Source: Verrucomicrobiota bacterium (GTDB lineage Bacteria; Verrucomicrobiota; Verrucomicrobiia; Opitutales; Opitutaceae). From it: a stretch of DNA of 8,146 nucleotides. The translations under genes were made by a program, and so were the position numbers. The stretch covers positions 1 through 8,146 of the forward strand of contig JAEXPG010000334.1 of the NCBI GenBank assembly GCA_023447015.1. Direction: 5' to 3'. Numbering within the stretch: the first letter of the stretch is position 1; each line of letters opens with the position of its first letter. Positions 7,388 through 8,146 of this stretch are shown here, one piece after another. The notes below the pieces were generated by a model, which did not search any database, was not told the origin of the DNA, and saw only the letters and a program-made list of their open reading frames with translations.

Positions 7388-7426
7388 CCCAAGGAATAGC
7401 AGTCGAAAAGGGTGGGAACGGAGGGG

Positions 7427-7467
7427 TTAGCACAAAGCGAAGCCCCGGCACCGCGCGGTGCCGGGGC
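7427..7467 (-). terminator. Perfect 26-base palindrome with T-rich tail: candidate leader terminator or attenuator
   Basis: Bases 7442-7467 are a perfect palindrome with 13-base arms (GCCCCGGCACCGC and its complement), which can form a very stable hairpin with a small loop. On the minus strand it is followed by TTCGCTTTGTG, which is T-rich but not a clean run. The plus-strand side has no T-rich tail. It sits 55-80 bases before the start codon of the NrdA-like gene and downstream of the candidate promoter. It could therefore terminate an upstream minus-strand RNA, attenuate the nrd operon, or be a protein-binding palindrome. Confidence 0.55.
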
Positions 7468-7611
7468 CCGCGCGGAAAATCAGGTTCGGACGCCGCCGGG
7501 GGTACAAGAGGCGGCAAACGACCAACCGCCGCCGCCCGACCGCTGGCACGCCAAAACCGGGGCCGAACCGGGGAGGTTCGGGCACTGGGCGATGGCGAGG
7601 GAGCAGTTCAT
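7468..7611 (-). promoter_or_regulatory. Possible structured 5' leader of the nrd operon
   Basis: On the minus-strand RNA two further hairpins precede the 26-base palindrome. One is CCGAACC/GGTTCGG (7581-7575 with 7569-7563, 5-base loop). The other pairs GGCGGC with GCCGCC (7536-7531 with 7515-7510). A second CCGAACC at 7489-7483 could compete for the same GGTTCGG segment, giving two mutually exclusive pairings. No known riboswitch consensus, including the cobalamin B12-box, was found. The high G+C content makes chance stems likely. Confidence 0.25.
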
Positions 7612-7690
7612 GGCAGGATGCGAGGGTTGGGCGGGAAAAAGGCAGTCAGAAACGCCGAAAAACGACAGTCCGGGAGCTTTGGCCACACAA

Positions 7691-7708
7691 AGTTATTTCG
7701 AGTTATTT
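7691..7708. repeat. AGTTATTT direct repeats one helical turn apart
   Basis: Two exact copies of the AT-rich octamer AGTTATTT lie at 7691-7698 and 7701-7708, with start points 10 bases apart, so they face the same side of the helix. They stand out in this G+C-rich region and lie just downstream of the candidate nrd promoter (reading the minus strand). They could be a regulator-binding site. They do not match the DnaA-box consensus well. Confidence 0.5.
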
Positions 7709-7720
7709 ACCGGTTGCTCA

Positions 7721-7736
7721 CCACTACGGGTTGTGG
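7721..7736 (-). promoter_or_regulatory. Candidate NrdR box, promoter-distal
   Basis: Compared with the published NrdR box (acaCwAtATaTwGtgt), this 16-mer matches at about 10 of 16 positions. The outer half-site elements CACTA and TTGTG are intact, but the AT-rich centre is replaced by CGGG. Its start is 32 bases from that of the second box, leaving a 16-base gap. NrdR boxes are known to occur as pairs with 15-16 bases between them. Confidence 0.4.
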
Positions 7737-7752
7737 GTGGCCAAAGAAGTAG

Positions 7753-7768
7753 GCACAACATATGGGTT
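7753..7768 (-). promoter_or_regulatory. Candidate NrdR box overlapping the -10 region
   Basis: This 16-mer matches the NrdR consensus at about 11 of 16 positions. One half (CACAACATAT) is good; the other half is poor. It covers the candidate -10 element of the minus-strand promoter, a usual place for this ATP/dATP-sensing repressor to act. No nrdR gene is in the window. Confidence 0.4.
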
Positions 7769-7787
7769 TCCCCGAAAAACGCGTCAA
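7757..7787 (-). promoter_or_regulatory. Candidate sigma-70-type promoter for the nrd operon
   Basis: On the minus strand TTGACG (7787-7782) is a good -35 element. Possible -10 elements are CATATG (7764-7759, 17-base spacer) or TATGTT (7762-7757, 19-base spacer); both are weak. Transcription would begin near 7750 and give a leader of about 360 bases before the start at 7387. The surrounding 7680-7770 stretch is the most AT-rich part of this intergenic region. Confidence 0.35.
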
Positions 7788-7789
7788 CT

Positions 7790-7809
7790 GGTTTCTGAAA
7801 CCGGAAACC
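7790..7809. repeat. GGTTTC/GAAACC inverted-repeat cluster beside the -35 element
   Basis: GGTTTC at 7790-7795 and GAAACC at 7797-7802 form a perfect inverted repeat around a single T. Another GAAACC follows at 7804-7809. Further copies lie at 7765-7770 (GGTTTC) and 7895-7900 (GAAACC). The cluster lies just upstream of the candidate -35 element, where an activator or repressor could bind. No known regulator is recognised from the motif. Confidence 0.35.
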
Positions 7810-8123
7810 GAAAATTCCCGTCTCCGAGGGAGCCCAGAGGAGCCCCCGGGGAAAGCCGCCGGAAAACGGCCGATTTTCGCTCCGCGAGCACCCCGAAACC
7901 GCCCCAAAAATCTGCACGCCGCCCCGCGCCACCCGGAGCCCCACCGCACCCCTCACTCGCGCGCCCAGCTGAGCCGGCCGGTATCGCCGCAAACACAATA
8001 CGCCCGCCATGCGATCCCAGGCGGCGGAGGGGCCGGCAACCAGGGTCGTCCCGCGGCCAATCCATTCTTTTGCGACACCGGCACGGCGTCGGGGCACCCG
8101 GCCACCCGCCCCCGGGCGCGTCC
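7810..8123. other. Intergenic stretch with no recognisable gene
   Basis: Open frames of about 80-130 codons cross this stretch on the minus strand, but their translations are rich in Arg, Gly and Pro and show no family motif or domain. No tRNA, CRISPR repeat or terminator was seen. The gene beyond the right edge cannot be inferred. Confidence 0.5.
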
Positions 8124-8146
8124 GCCCCCCCGCCCCCCCGCCCCCG
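8124..8146. repeat. G/C-only low-complexity tract at the window edge
   Basis: Runs of seven, seven and five C are separated by single G, giving a period-8 unit GCCCCCCC repeated up to the last base. Such a tract often marks a contig end where assembly stopped. Confidence 0.85.

Noticed and set aside
4253..7399. Long open frame on the plus strand opposite the NrdA-like gene (about 1050 codons)
   Set aside because: It shows the same low-complexity composition and no domain, while the minus strand carries recognisable NrdA landmarks along its whole length.
7420..7470. attC-like site (GTTAGCAC next to a palindrome)
   Set aside because: The core does not fit GTTRRRY, no matching RYYYAAC partner lies at the right distance, and the palindrome is better explained as a terminator-like hairpin.
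7480..7611. Short minus-strand frame (43 codons) ending 12 bases before the 26-base palindrome
   Set aside because: It has no Shine-Dalgarno, no motif and unremarkable codon use. It could be a leader peptide but is not supported enough to annotate as a gene.
7388..7800. Cobalamin riboswitch before the B12-dependent reductase operon
   Set aside because: I searched the minus strand of the leader for the B12-box and the GCCACTG element and found none. Short GGGAA matches alone are not sufficient.
7693..8097. Minus-strand frame of 134 codons in the right-hand intergenic region
   Set aside because: Its translation is Arg/Gly-rich without any family feature, and it overlaps the candidate promoter and operator sites.

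Overview
The window is G+C-rich DNA (roughly two thirds G+C or more by eye). It most resembles a Verrucomicrobiota chromosome, probably near Opitutaceae. The reasons are the very high G+C at third codon positions, genes without clear Shine-Dalgarno sequences but with pyrimidine-rich leaders, a large multi-cone NrdA relative resembling the long chlamydial NrdA, and a chromosomal integron integrase. No rRNA or marker gene is present, so the assignment is inference.

Layout, left to right. 57-1361 (+) encodes an integron integrase (IntI) with all tyrosine-recombinase catalytic residues, the IntI-specific insert and an extra N-terminal region of about 115 residues. No cassettes or attC sites are visible. 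1362-1728 is a convergent intergenic region holding two adjacent period-7 repeat tracts, a GC-rich zone with hairpins and three direct repeats, and an intrinsic terminator for the genes on the minus strand. 1729-4173 (-) encodes an adenosylcobalamin-dependent class II ribonucleotide reductase of the monomeric RTPR type, with an added N-terminal ATP-cone and every catalytic residue. 4289-7387 (-), upstream of it in the same transcription unit, encodes a 1032-residue protein with the fold and length of a class I NrdA subunit. It has lost all the catalytic cysteines, the radical-transfer tyrosine pair and the C-terminal redox tail. 7388-8146 has no convincing gene. It holds a candidate promoter with two NrdR-box-like palindromes, AT-rich direct repeats, a possibly structured leader with a perfect 26-base palindrome, and a G/C-only tract at the edge.

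The point of greatest interest is the pair of minus-strand genes: an intact B12-dependent reductase placed behind a full-length, apparently catalytically dead NrdA paralogue that keeps at least one good ATP-cone. The simplest reading is a two-gene nrd operon in which the pseudoenzyme is a nucleotide-sensing or structural partner of the class II enzyme, or a repurposed remnant of a lost class I system. Which of these holds cannot be decided from this sequence. The upstream promoter architecture fits NrdR control, but the boxes are imperfect.
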